From Chloroflexota bacterium (GTDB lineage Bacteria; Chloroflexota; UBA11872; VXNJ01): DNA of 64,000 bases. The DNA lies in assembly GCA_009840625.1 (NCBI GenBank), contig VXNJ01000001.1, positions 248,001-312,000 on the forward strand. The letters are read 5' to 3'. Of the stretch, positions 26,365-35,641 are shown piece by piece. Positions within the stretch are counted from its first letter, which is position 1, and every line of letters begins with the position of its first letter. The notes beneath the pieces were generated by a model. That model searched no databases and had not been told where the DNA came from. It worked only from the letters and a program-made list of their open reading frames with translations. The position numbers and the translations under genes were made by a program.

Positions 26365-27876
26365 CTAGCCCTTCAACAGCTTCACGGCGGCGCGCAAGCG
26401 TGAACTGACGCGCCCCGACCCCAGTACCGCCATTGTTGCAAAGAGCGGCGGAGTCGCGCGCGAACCGGTAATGGCCATCCGGATCGGCATGAATAAAATG
26501 CCGGCCTTCCAGCCCAGCTCTTCGGCCAATCCGCGCAAGAACTCCTCGGTCAGCGTTTGATCAGCAACATCGTTTTGTTCGGTCCAGTCGGCAACCTTCG
26601 CCAGGGCATCCGCGCTCGCCTGCGGCGACTGGCGCCGGGCCACGAGGAACTTCGGGTCGGGATCGACTTGGTCGCGGAAGAAGAACGAAATGACACCGGG
26701 CAAATCGGATAGGCGCCGGATTCGCTCCTGCTCCAGGGCCAGCGCGGACTCGAAATACTCGCGGGCGGGACGCTTCACCGGCTCAGATCCAAACTCGCCA
26801 CCGGGAGTCCCATTCGGCGGTTCGAAATAACCGCAACCTTCGAGATACTCCCACGCCCGCCGGCTCAACTCGGAAATCGGCAGGCCGCGCACGTAATTGC
26901 CATTGAACCAGTCGAGGCGCTCCTGGTCGAAGATGGCGTTGGCGCGATTTATTCGCCCGGCGGAAAACTCGGAGACCAATTCAGAAAGCGAGAAGAACTC
27001 GCGCTCGTCCCCGGGGTTCCAGCCCAGCAGGGCTATGAAGTTGTTTACCGCCTCAGGCAGGTAGCCCTGATCACGGTACTCCTGGATCGAGACGGACCCG
27101 TCGCGCTTGGAGAGTTTCTGGCGCTTTGCGTTCAACGTCAGCGGGATGTGGCCGAATCGCGGACAATCCCAGCCCAGCGCTTCGTACATCACGACCTGCT
27201 TGAAGGTATTCGAGATGTGGTCGGCGCCGCGCAGAACGTGCGTGATCGCCATGTCGTGGTCGTCGGCCACAACCGCGAAGTTGTACACGGGGGAGCCGTC
27301 CGAGCGGGCCACGATGAAATCGCCCCACAGGCCGGCATCCTCGCGCAACCCGCCCAGGACCAGGTCATCAAACTCCACGTTTCGGGCCGCAACCTTGAAG
27401 CGGTAACTGGCCGGTTCGCCGGCGCTGAGTCTGGATTCGACCTCGGATTCGGGAAGGTTCCGGCAGCGTCCGGAATAGCGCGGCGGGAGTTTTGCGCGCT
27501 GGGCCGCCTTGCGCTCCTCGGCCAGCTGATCGCGACTGCAGAAGCAGCGGTAGACGTGACCGCGGTCGATCAGGCGTTGCAGGTGGTGCCGGTGCAGCTC
27601 GAGCCGTTCGCTCTGCCGGTATGGGCCGAATTGGCCGCCGACGTCAGGGCCCTCGTCCCAGTCCAAGCCCAGCCAGGCCAGGCCCGAATAAATCGCCCGC
27701 TCGTACTCGGGACGATTGCGGTCGCGGGCCGTGTCTTCGACCCGCAGCACGAACGATCCGCCGCTCTGCCGCGCCAACAGCCAGTTGTAAAGCGCGGTGC
27801 GGGCCGTTCCCACATGGATCGATCCGGTCGGGCTGGGCGCGATTCGAAAGCGCCGCGCCCCGGGTTCAGCGGCCAT
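26365..27876 (-). CDS. gltX: Glutamyl-tRNA synthetase
   Basis: Class I synthetase that charges tRNA-Glu, and in many bacteria also tRNA-Gln for GatCAB. The HIGH region reads APSPTGSIHVG at the N-terminus and the KMSKS motif reads KLSKRDGS near 250. I chose the ATG at 27876 (503 aa). The frame is open further upstream but those residues overlap the NUDIX gene and are not family-like. A tRNA-Gln gene lies 3 kb away. Whether this enzyme is discriminating cannot be judged here. Confidence 0.95.
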   Translation of the reverse strand: MAAEPGARRFRIAPSPTGSIHVGTARTALYNWLLARQSGGSFVLRVEDTARDRNRPEYERAIYSGLAWLGLDWDEGPDVGGQFGPYRQSERLELHRHHLQRLIDRGHVYRCFCSRDQLAEERKAAQRAKLPPRYSGRCRNLPESEVESRLSAGEPASYRFKVAARNVEFDDLVLGGLREDAGLWGDFIVARSDGSPVYNFAVVADDHDMAITHVLRGADHISNTFKQVVMYEALGWDCPRFGHIPLTLNAKRQKLSKRDGSVSIQEYRDQGYLPEAVNNFIALLGWNPGDEREFFSLSELVSEFSAGRINRANAIFDQERLDWFNGNYVRGLPISELSRRAWEYLEGCGYFEPPNGTPGGEFGSEPVKRPAREYFESALALEQERIRRLSDLPGVISFFFRDQVDPDPKFLVARRQSPQASADALAKVADWTEQNDVADQTLTEEFLRGLAEELGWKAGILFMPIRMAITGSRATPPLFATMAVLGSGRVSSRLRAAVKLLKG

Positions 27877-28459
27877 CCCGGTCCCTGTCGAGTTGGCCCC
27901 GGGCGTCGGCCAGGAGCACCCCCAGCGGCAAAGCACCCACCTGGAACCGGCCGTCGTTTATCCCGCTCAGGACCGCCTCCAACGGGATCCATTCGGTCTG
28001 CAGGATCTCGGATCGGTCGCGGTCGTGCCCGACGTATTCCAAACCGCGGGCGCGGAAGAACTCGAGCCGCAGCCGAGTCAAAGCCGGAATGGGATGAATC
28101 GCCCCGTAGGAATCGGCCGACAGCGCGGCATACCCGGTCTCTTCACGCAACTCGCGCAACGCGGCGGCCCGCGGTTCTTCGTCCGGTCCGATCGATCCCA
28201 TCGGAAGGTCGCAGACCACCTCTTTGAGCGGGTGGCGGTATTCGCGCACCGTCAGGATTCGGCCGTCATCGTCCTGGGCAAGCACCGCGACCGCGCGGGC
28301 GCGGCTGGCGAGGTACGTGTAGGTGTGCCGGCGACCATCCAGATCGGCAGCGATCTCGTCCTCGAAAACCGGAAACCTGCCCTGCCAAGCAACGCGCGAG
28401 GAGAGCGTCATCCAGCCCAGCTTTTGGGCGTTCTCGGGCTGCCGGCGTTTGCGCGACAC
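27866..28459 (-). CDS. NUDIX hydrolase (ADP-ribose pyrophosphatase type)
   Basis: Probably cleaves ADP-ribose or a related nucleoside diphosphate sugar. The Nudix box is complete: Gly in PMGSIG, then EEP, then RELREETGY, near residues 87-110. The upstream REYRHPL segment is typical of ADP-ribose pyrophosphatases. 197 aa, GTG start at 28459. The stop overlaps the gltX start by 11 nt. Confidence 0.88.
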   Translation of the reverse strand: MSRKRRQPENAQKLGWMTLSSRVAWQGRFPVFEDEIAADLDGRRHTYTYLASRARAVAVLAQDDDGRILTVREYRHPLKEVVCDLPMGSIGPDEEPRAAALRELREETGYAALSADSYGAIHPIPALTRLRLEFFRARGLEYVGHDRDRSEILQTEWIPLEAVLSGINDGRFQVGALPLGVLLADARGQLDRDRDGR

Positions 28460-28510
28460 TGAGGCCCGCCCTAAGGCGCCATCAATGTCGGGTCGCCCGA
28501 ATTGGCGTCG

Positions 28511-30991
28511 TCAGGCGATTTGCTCCGGAGTGATCAACTGTCCCCTGACCACCGGGGCCGCGGGCCCGAAGGCGGCGAAGTCGCGGAAGTTGGGTACCAG
28601 TTGATTGCGGAGCGAGTCCCCCAGCAAGGTCAGCTCCACGATTCCTTGGGCGGACAGCTGGAATATCGCGGCCTGGAAGTATTGCCGCACAAAACCGGGA
28701 GTTTTCCCTTCAAAAAGGGTTCCAGGGGCACCGGTGTCAGTCCGCCCAGCGGTCTTGGGGTATCCGAAACTTTCGACGCCGCCCAGTTCGATGAAGAAGT
28801 CCAGGAATCCGGTCCGGGTGCCATCCGGGGCGAAATTCGAAACGTAGTGATTGAAACCGCCGAAATTGACCGCGCCTGCCGAAGGCGGCGTGGTTGGCGC
28901 CGGTTCGACTTTTTGATCGATGCTTCCTCCGAGCCCGCCGCCGAAGTAGTCCCAGGCGAGGCGACGCTCGACCAGCCAGATCCCGCCCAGGTCGGGGCGG
29001 CGGTGGAAGTCGATCACGCCGCGCTGGAAGAACTGCGTCAGCGTGCCCTGCTCGATCTCCAGCACCTCCGATGTGGCGTAGCCCCAGCGCTTGAGCTGCC
29101 CGGTCCGGTTGTAGTAACCGAGGAATTCGGCATCCAGCGCCTGACCGCCAACGCTGACCTGCAGATCGGAGATGTTGTGGTCGAGGTCCGGGTTGTCGGA
29201 AGTGGTGCTGCGCGCGGTTTCGGTGACGCGGACGATTTCAAAGATCGAACGGGCGGGCGCCGGTGGGGTTACGACGCTGCCATCCTCGGTAACTGTGAGG
29301 CGGGCAATTCCGTGAATGGAGGTCAGGTCGAGCGCGGTGTTGCTTTCACCAAAAAGAATGGTGAAGGTGTCGTTGCGATCATTCGCGTCCTTCGGAACGG
29401 CGAACCCGAGCAGGTAATCACCGTCTTCTTCAATCTGCGAGGCCTCCGGCGCATAGCAGGGGGCCGGGCAATCGGCATCAAGGTCCTCGTAAACGCCCGT
29501 ATCCCCGCCCAGCGACCGGAAAAGGACCGCGCTGTCCTGGAAACCGGTGACCCCGACCACCAGGGTGCCGCCTTCGGTGGCGTTGTACCGAGATTCCTCG
29601 AAGCCGTATGCGGGGTCGTCGTTCGGATCATCATGGGCGTCCAGGCGGATCGCTTGGCGCGGTCCAACGCTGGCGCGGAAAGCATTCGAGATGTTGCGTA
29701 ATTCAAATCCGCCGCCGCGTGGCCCAGGGTTATCGGTCACGTCGATAAGCGCCACGTCGGGCGCGTCGCGATCCGAACCGGCCCCTTCAAATACTCCGGC
29801 CGGTAGCGAACGCAGTTCGTTGCCGGTAAGGTCCAGTTCCTCAAGCATGGTGAGCCCCGAGAAATCTCCGCGCTGCAGTTCCTCGATCTCCGAATCCGAG
29901 AGGTCAATCGAGGTGACTTCTTCCAGGTCGTGGGCGCTGATTTCGTCGCAGGCCTTGGAAAGGTCTTCCACCAGCAGGTCGCGGACCGGCCGCGATCTGT
30001 CGCAGACCTCTATGGCCGGGGCGTCGTCGTCGTTGATCTGCAGACGTGCATCGTCGTTGCCGCGCGAGATGGCACGCTCGATTTCGTCGAAGTAGTCGCC
30101 GGCGTCGCCGCTGTGACTGAGGCCAAGGTCCAAATCGCCGTCTGCGGGGAGGTCGTCGTAAACGGCTACTGCCGACAGGTCAACGCTTACCCGTTCCGGC
30201 CTTTCGATGACAAAGTCGTCCGGGATCAGGAACGGTACGGCGTAGAGAGTTCGTACGGAGTCTTCGGAATTGACCAGAAAGAAGACTTGCTTGTCATCTC
30301 CCTCCAACTCGATCGCGAGCTTAAGCACTAGGTAGTAACCGTCTTCGCCGGCGTCGGCTGTGCCGGTGATCGTGTCGTCCCAGTCCGTGAACTGCTCCGG
30401 AATCGTGTTCCACTGGAATCCGAACCAGGCGACCTGGCCCTCGACACCGGCAAACGGTTCACCCACGAATCCGTTGGTCGCGACGTCCGAGCCGTCCAAC
30501 AGGAACGTCAGGCCGACGAATCCGCCGCTGTGGTTGCCGCTGAGGCGGGTGCCGGCTGCGTCCACGCCGAAGCGGTTGTATGTCGGGGTTCCGTGCGAAT
30601 CCAGCGCCGCGCTTACGTCAAGGTCTGAAACCCCCAGCCCGCTGCCGCGCAGGTCTACGCGCGATCCGCGCACGTAGCCGTCAAGCTCACCTTTTCCCGG
30701 CGCGAACTCCGCGCCGACGAATGGCTCAACGTCGAGATCCCCCGACCATGGGTCAGCAGAACCGCTGGCGAGAACGCCTTCGTCGCACTGGAAGAATTCG
30801 AATTCAAGATGGGCCAGCAGCGCCTTGCGCATCGTGTTTGAGTAGTCGCATATCCCTTCATCGTTTGCGCCGAGCGCGTGCACGGTTAAGCGGTCGGTGG
30901 CGACGAAAAGCGCGGCCGCGGCCAGCGCCGCCAGCAGCAATAGCGCCGGAAAAATGAAAACGGCGCGTGGTCTAAAGGGCGTTGCGGGCAA
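28511..30991 (-). CDS. Large secreted LRR protein with two Chloroflexota-type FGYP repeats
   Basis: 826 aa, function unknown, extracellular. Order: a hydrophobic signal anchor at 10-32; a long beta-rich acidic region; a short leucine-rich-repeat unit at about 358-422 (LEELDLTGNELRSLPAGVF); a Calx-beta-like stretch at about 465-568; then two copies of a repeat common in Chloroflexota surface proteins (about 605-660, with RWGYATSE and TQFFQRGVIDF; and about 713-795, with SFGYPKT and RQYFQAAIFQL). The TTG start at 30991 is the only usable one before the signal. Low similarity expected outside the repeats. Confidence 0.75.
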   Translation of the reverse strand: MPATPFRPRAVFIFPALLLLAALAAAALFVATDRLTVHALGANDEGICDYSNTMRKALLAHLEFEFFQCDEGVLASGSADPWSGDLDVEPFVGAEFAPGKGELDGYVRGSRVDLRGSGLGVSDLDVSAALDSHGTPTYNRFGVDAAGTRLSGNHSGGFVGLTFLLDGSDVATNGFVGEPFAGVEGQVAWFGFQWNTIPEQFTDWDDTITGTADAGEDGYYLVLKLAIELEGDDKQVFFLVNSEDSVRTLYAVPFLIPDDFVIERPERVSVDLSAVAVYDDLPADGDLDLGLSHSGDAGDYFDEIERAISRGNDDARLQINDDDAPAIEVCDRSRPVRDLLVEDLSKACDEISAHDLEEVTSIDLSDSEIEELQRGDFSGLTMLEELDLTGNELRSLPAGVFEGAGSDRDAPDVALIDVTDNPGPRGGGFELRNISNAFRASVGPRQAIRLDAHDDPNDDPAYGFEESRYNATEGGTLVVGVTGFQDSAVLFRSLGGDTGVYEDLDADCPAPCYAPEASQIEEDGDYLLGFAVPKDANDRNDTFTILFGESNTALDLTSIHGIARLTVTEDGSVVTPPAPARSIFEIVRVTETARSTTSDNPDLDHNISDLQVSVGGQALDAEFLGYYNRTGQLKRWGYATSEVLEIEQGTLTQFFQRGVIDFHRRPDLGGIWLVERRLAWDYFGGGLGGSIDQKVEPAPTTPPSAGAVNFGGFNHYVSNFAPDGTRTGFLDFFIELGGVESFGYPKTAGRTDTGAPGTLFEGKTPGFVRQYFQAAIFQLSAQGIVELTLLGDSLRNQLVPNFRDFAAFGPAAPVVRGQLITPEQIA

Positions 30992-31048
30992 TGGCAGGAG
31001 GGCCTGGATCTGAGTTTTTACTTGCTAACATTTTCTCGCCGCGAACAA

Positions 31049-31119
31049 TGGGGTATCGTCTAGCGGTAGGACGCGTGGTTCTGGCCCACGTAGCGGAGGT
31101 TCGAATCCTTCTACCCCAG
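31049..31119 (+). tRNA. tRNA-Gln(CTG)
   Basis: 71-nt cloverleaf. The acceptor TGGGGTA (31049-31055) pairs with TACCCCA (31112-31118), with discriminator G. The D stem is GTC/GAC. The anticodon stem CGTGG/CCACG has the loop TTCTGGC, giving anticodon CTG. The T arm is GGAGG-TTCGAAT-CCTTC. A short hairpin (GCCCG/CGGGC, 31130-31142) follows. Confidence 0.95.
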
Positions 31120-31237
31120 CCGAATCGACGCCCGTTGCGGGCCGTGGCTGGAATCCCGCCTCGATCGCCGGCTTTGCGCCGGCCCCGCCAGATCGAATAA
31201 CAAGGGCAGCCGACCAGGCCGCGCCGCGCGCACGATG

Positions 31238-32272
31238 TCAGGCGCCGTTTTCCGGGTAGAACTGCTCGCAATACGCGCGGAATGCCCGCACCTCGCCGTC
31301 GGATCGGCAAAGGCGCGGGTGAGAAACGAACTTCTTGCGGCCCCAGATTTCAACGTCCTGGAGGACATCCTCGGCCTGCTGGGCGGACATGAATCGATTC
31401 AACAGCGGGGCGCGCGCCTTCGTCGGCAGGAATTTCAAACCCATGAACCAGCGCTTGGGGCTGCGCAGTTCGCGCACCTGGCAAGCCAGCGACATATCGA
31501 TGAATTCACCGTCGACTGGGGTCGCCAGGATCCAGATTCGCAAGTCCATTCCGATGGAGCGCTCGTGTACCTCCACCAGCGAATATCCAAATCCGTAAAT
31601 GTGGGTGTCGGCGGAAGGCGCGAACGTCAATTTCAGAATTCCGGCAATCTCGCGCGTGCGGGTGAAGTCGAACCGGCTGCGCAGATAGGGCCCGTCTATT
31701 GCGAGCGGGTCCACCCGGTCGACGCTGCCGTAGCCGTGGACGTAGCGCAGGTGGGCCAGATCGACCGAATTCTCCGTCGTTTCCTGCGGGTGGCCGCGGA
31801 ACCGCAGGGTTCTGATCCGCAGGTCGCACCAGCCGGACTGGTCCGGTTCTTCGGACGGCAGATCCCACTGCGGGTCCCGCCCGTCAATCCCCCACCAACC
31901 GAAGATCAATCCGCAAATGACCCGGGTTGCAAACACCCGCAGTCGCGCCGATCGCGGCGGGGCCGCGTACGGCGTATGGACGCAGCGGCCGGAAGTGTCG
32001 AATTCGAACCCGTGGAACGGACAGACGATCCGCCCGTCGCTGACCCGGCCACCGGCACTCGGGCCCAGAAACGAACCCAGGTGGGGGCAAATGGCCTCGG
32101 CCACGCAAACCTGGCCGGCGTCATCGATCCAGGCGACTATGCTCTCGCCCATCCACGTCTTCTGGATGAGGCTGGCTTTTCGAACTTCGCGAACGCTGGC
32201 GACGTAAAACCAGCCCTCGGGGTAGGGTGACGGCAGTGGCGCAATCGCGGGTTCGCCGTGTTTTCTCGGCAT
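31238..32272 (-). CDS. Rieske non-heme iron oxygenase (KshA/DAF-36-like)
   Basis: Terminal oxygenase of a Rieske monooxygenase. The 2Fe-2S ligands are in CPHLGS and CPFHGF, and the mononuclear iron site is in ENSVDLAHLRYVHGY. The overall look is closest to steroid/sterol-type Rieske enzymes (3-ketosteroid 9-hydroxylase, cholesterol 7-desaturase). I chose the ATG at 32272 (344 aa), which has AAGGAGGG eight bases upstream. The frame runs on to 32410 but those residues have no family match. No ferredoxin or reductase gene is adjacent. The P450 lies 1.2 kb away. Confidence 0.88.
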   Translation of the reverse strand: MPRKHGEPAIAPLPSPYPEGWFYVASVREVRKASLIQKTWMGESIVAWIDDAGQVCVAEAICPHLGSFLGPSAGGRVSDGRIVCPFHGFEFDTSGRCVHTPYAAPPRSARLRVFATRVICGLIFGWWGIDGRDPQWDLPSEEPDQSGWCDLRIRTLRFRGHPQETTENSVDLAHLRYVHGYGSVDRVDPLAIDGPYLRSRFDFTRTREIAGILKLTFAPSADTHIYGFGYSLVEVHERSIGMDLRIWILATPVDGEFIDMSLACQVRELRSPKRWFMGLKFLPTKARAPLLNRFMSAQQAEDVLQDVEIWGRKKFVSHPRLCRSDGEVRAFRAYCEQFYPENGA

Positions 32273-32532
32273 CGCGGGTCCCTCCTTCGCCGCCATGGCG
32301 GGCGCCAAGCCCTGTTCCCGAACAAATGTTCGTTTACCCGGATTGGATTTTCCGCCGGAGGTGCCGCGCCGGGCCAACCGCGTCGATAGCTTCGTACGCG
32401 GCGGGATCACCTGGTACCGTTACCGTTCGGCTGATCCGGGCACTGCGTTAAATCCGTATGATCTGGCAGATGGGTGAGCCGGCCCCCGGCGGTCCATACC
32501 AACCCGGCCCGGCCAGCAATGGAGACGAACGC

Positions 32533-33189
32533 ATGCCCTGGTTCTTTGGCAAGCAACCAGAACTTCCCAAACCCCATGAGGCGCTGCCCGGCCGCGACGC
32601 GGCGATGCCAATTCCTTCCGGGCATTTCGTGCACGGCCGACCGATATCTGGACCTGAACTGGACGGACTTGAGAAGGCGCTCTTTGGAATGGGCTGCTTT
32701 TGGGGGGCGGAACGGATGTTTTGGACGCTGCCCGGCGTGTACACGACCGCCGTGGGGTATGCCGCCGGAACCACTCCAAATCCCAATTACCGCGAAGTGT
32801 GCAGCTCACTTACCGGACACAACGAAGTCGTCCTGGTCGTATTCGATCCCGCGCAAATCAGCTTCGCGGACCTCCTGCAGGTGTTCTGGGAGGGTCACGA
32901 CCCGACCCAGGGAATGCGGCAGGGAAACGATGTCGGTACCCAGTACCGCTCGGGCATCTACGTGTTTGACGAGGTGCAGCGATCGGCCGCCGAAGCGAGT
33001 CGCGATCGCTACCAGGAGGCGCTGACCGCCGCCGGTTACGGAGCAATTACGACCGAAATCCTGGATGCGCCCGAGTTTTATTACGCCGAGGAATACCACC
33101 AGCAATACCTGGCCAAGAATCCGGCCGGCTACTGCGGTATCGGCGGCACGGGGGTAAGTTGCCCGACCGGCGTTGCCCAGTTAACTTAA
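32533..33189 (+). CDS. msrA: Peptide methionine-S-sulfoxide reductase
   Basis: Repairs S-methionine sulfoxide in proteins. The catalytic Cys is in GMGCFWGAE, preceded by ALF, and [14 protein letters not shown] near the end is typical; recycling Cys residues follow in [14 protein letters not shown] chose the ATG at 32533 (218 aa), which has GGAG eight bases upstream. The frame is open to 32458 but has no ribosome site there. Diverges from the Rieske gene. Confidence 0.95.
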   Translation: MPWFFGKQPELPKPHEALPGRDAAMPIPSGHFVHGRPISGPELDGLEKALFGMGCFWGAERMFWTLPGVYTTAVGYAAGTTPNPNYREVCSSLTGHNEVVLVVFDPAQISFADLLQVFWEGHDPTQGMRQGNDVGTQYRSGIYVFDEVQRSAAEASRDRYQEALTAAGYGAITTEILDAPEFYYAEEYHQQYLAKNPAGYCGIGGTGVSCPTGVAQLT

Positions 33190-33507
33190 AGCGTCGCCGG
33201 CAGCCGGCTGCAAATCAATTCCGGATCCCGCCCCGGAAACCACGTTTCGGGCCACAGGCCCAGCGGCGGCGATCCCGGAACCGGCGTCACGCCCGCGACG
33301 TCCGGTCCACCCGATCCGATTCCTCCGGCGTCGCGGCCGGGCGGGTCGGCGATCGGACCAGCCGCTCCAGTCGCCGCCGGCCGATCGCGTGATGTGGATT
33401 TCGTTCGCCGATGGTGCAATGAGGCGCAGAAATCTGCGTCCCCCTAGGTTGCGAGGTAGCAGCACACGCCCTAGACTGCGTGGAACGATGTCCGGGGATT
33501 CAGGCGG
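33190..33507. other. Spacer between msrA and the GPP34-P450 gene
   Basis: About 318 bases. The right end carries a plausible promoter (33449-33477) and an 8-codon frame (33488-33511) that overlaps the P450 start. A minus-strand frame of 77 codons (33186-33419) ends in a Pro/Trp-rich tail (PPLGLWPETWFPGRDPE). It is not similar to anything I know and may be a chance frame. Confidence 0.5.
33449..33477 (+). promoter_or_regulatory. Likely promoter of the GPP34-P450 gene
   Basis: TTGCGA (33449-33454), a 17-base spacer, and TAGACT (33472-33477). Each box matches four of six consensus bases. Transcription would start near 33484, 24 bases before the ATG. Confidence 0.45.
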
Positions 33508-35535
33508 ATGACTGCCACAAGCGAGGGCGTGAGGACTCACGCGCTGACGCTGACCGAAGAGCTGGTCTTGATGCTCCTCAACGAGGAAAGCGGCTACTTT
33601 CGGCAGGTGCCCGGCTGGAACCTGGACTGCGCGATAGTCGGTTCGGTGCTGGCCGAACTGTCCATGACGGGTCGTATAGACACCGACATGAATTCGCTCA
33701 TCCTGCTGGATGACACCCCGACCGGCGATCCCCTGCTGGACCCGCTGCTTGCCGAAATCGCGGCCGACTCGGGCCAGCGCAATGCACAGTACTGGATCGA
33801 GCGGTACGCCCGCCGGGCCGAGCCGATAGTCGACGGGGCGCTTGACCGACTCGTCAAGCTGGGAATTCTGCGGCATCATACCGGGGATTTCTGGACGCTG
33901 ACCGAGAACGCCCTGCGCGAAGATTCGGCGCCCGACGGCGACCCGGGCTCGGCGACCGGATTCGTCAAGACCCGCATCAGCAAGGCGATCTTCGATGGGG
34001 AGATTCCCGAGCCGCGCGACATCGTCATCATTTGCCTGATCAACACCTGCGACCTGTTCCGCTTCATCTTCGAATTGGACGAGGAAAACGAAGAGCGGAT
34101 CGAGTTGATCTGCAGGATGGACTTGATCGGCCGGTCCATAGCCGCGGCGGTGGAGCAGAACCTGACCGGCGGCTTGTTCCAGCGCCCTCCGATTTCCAAG
34201 GCGATTCCTACCGCCCCGCTGCGCAAATTGCTTTTCAACCGGAATCTGCGCAAAGGCAACATTCCGGCGGTGTTTGCCGACCTCACCCGGCAGCTGGGCC
34301 CGGTGTATCAGATCAAGCCACCCTTCGCCAAGCCTCTGGTTTTTTTGGGCGGACCGTCCATCAATCGGTGGGCGAACCGGAACGCGCGAGGTTTTCTGCG
34401 CTCCCAGGACTATCTATCCACCTTTGAAAAGGTGTACGGGGCCCACGGAATCATGCCGGCGCTTGATGGGGCCGACCACTTCCGGCTGCGCAAATCGCTG
34501 GCTCCGGCGTACTCCCGCAAGCGCCTCGCGGGGCAACTCGACGACATCTACCAGCACGCCCGCAGCGAGATGACGAAGTGGGAGCAAGGCGACGTGCTTT
34601 CGTCAACGCCCATGATGCGCCAACTGGTCAACGCTCAAATATCGGCGTACTTTCTGAGCGTGCATTCGCAAGACATATTCGACGACCTTGTCAGTTTCAA
34701 GGAGCAGGCGCTCAAGGCGCACGTAACGAAGACGTTGCCCAAATTCATGCTCAAGACCCCGGGCATGAAGCGCAAACTCGCTTCACTCGCGGATTTGCTT
34801 GAACGGGTCACGAGCGGCCATACGCCCGCCCAGCGGGCCGGGTGCCCGCGCGACCTTGCTGACGATTTGTTCAGCCTGCACGCCAGCGATCCGCAGTTCC
34901 TACCGGCGACGAACCTGAGCTTTGCTCTTTCGGCGTCGCTGATTGCCAGCATGTATCTGGGCGACCAGTTGAATTTCGCCGTGTACGCCATGGTGACTCA
35001 ACCTGAATTGCGCGACCGGATCGAGGCCGAAGCCGACGCTTTGTTCGGCGGCGGCGATCCGGGCAGCGAAGACTTCTCCCTGCAAGCGATTGATGTCACG
35101 CACCGCTTCATCATGGAAGTCCTGCGGATGTACCCGGTGGTCCCGATGTCGGTCAGAACGGTTATGAATCCGTGCGTGGTGGAAGGGTTCGCGCTGCCGA
35201 CCGGGACTCGACTGCACATCGCCCAAACCGCCTGTCACTACATGGAAGAGTTGTTCCCCGAACCGTTCAAATTCGACATCGACCGCTACCAAGCGCCGCG
35301 CAACGAGCATCGCGGCCCCGGCTATGCGCCCTACGGGTTGGGGTCACACTCGTGCATGGGATCGCACATGATGGAGATGCTGTTGGCGGTCAACCTGCTG
35401 ATGCTCGCGCACTACTTCAAGATCGAAGTTTGGCCCCCCGATTTCAAGTTTCGAATCAACCCGTTTCCGTCGCAGTCGGTAAGCAAAAAACTCAAGTACC
35501 GGATCACTGCGCGCCGGCGGGAGATTCCCGCTTAG
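33508..35535 (+). CDS. Cytochrome P450 with N-terminal GPP34 (GOLPH3-like) domain
   Basis: 675 aa in two parts. Residues about 12-215 look like a GPP34 domain (LTLTEELVLMLLNEESGYF, then SVLAELSMTGRID and LDRLVKLGILR), a family that in eukaryotes binds phosphatidylinositol-4-phosphate on Golgi membranes. Residues about 235-675 are a P450 with ExxR at Glu537/Arg540 and the heme loop YGLGSHSCMG with Cys616. The I-helix reads YLGDQLNFAVY, so the usual (A/G)GxDT oxygen-activation motif lacks its Thr. The ATG overlaps the stop of a small upstream frame. I infer a membrane-tethered oxygenase for a lipid-like substrate. Confidence 0.88.
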   Translation: MTATSEGVRTHALTLTEELVLMLLNEESGYFRQVPGWNLDCAIVGSVLAELSMTGRIDTDMNSLILLDDTPTGDPLLDPLLAEIAADSGQRNAQYWIERYARRAEPIVDGALDRLVKLGILRHHTGDFWTLTENALREDSAPDGDPGSATGFVKTRISKAIFDGEIPEPRDIVIICLINTCDLFRFIFELDEENEERIELICRMDLIGRSIAAAVEQNLTGGLFQRPPISKAIPTAPLRKLLFNRNLRKGNIPAVFADLTRQLGPVYQIKPPFAKPLVFLGGPSINRWANRNARGFLRSQDYLSTFEKVYGAHGIMPALDGADHFRLRKSLAPAYSRKRLAGQLDDIYQHARSEMTKWEQGDVLSSTPMMRQLVNAQISAYFLSVHSQDIFDDLVSFKEQALKAHVTKTLPKFMLKTPGMKRKLASLADLLERVTSGHTPAQRAGCPRDLADDLFSLHASDPQFLPATNLSFALSASLIASMYLGDQLNFAVYAMVTQPELRDRIEAEADALFGGGDPGSEDFSLQAIDVTHRFIMEVLRMYPVVPMSVRTVMNPCVVEGFALPTGTRLHIAQTACHYMEELFPEPFKFDIDRYQAPRNEHRGPGYAPYGLGSHSCMGSHMMEMLLAVNLLMLAHYFKIEVWPPDFKFRINPFPSQSVSKKLKYRITARRREIPA

Positions 35536-35641
35536 GGCGCCCGCAACACCGAACCCTTCCGACGATTCCACTCGGATTCGGAAGAGCAAACCAACCGGAC
35601 GCTTACACCAACGAGGTCCGGGCTGCGCCGCCCGGCCCGGC

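Noticed and set aside
33186-33419. 77-codon minus-strand frame downstream of msrA
   Set aside because: No ribosome site or recognisable domain, and it overlaps the msrA stop. Kept only as a note in the spacer entry.
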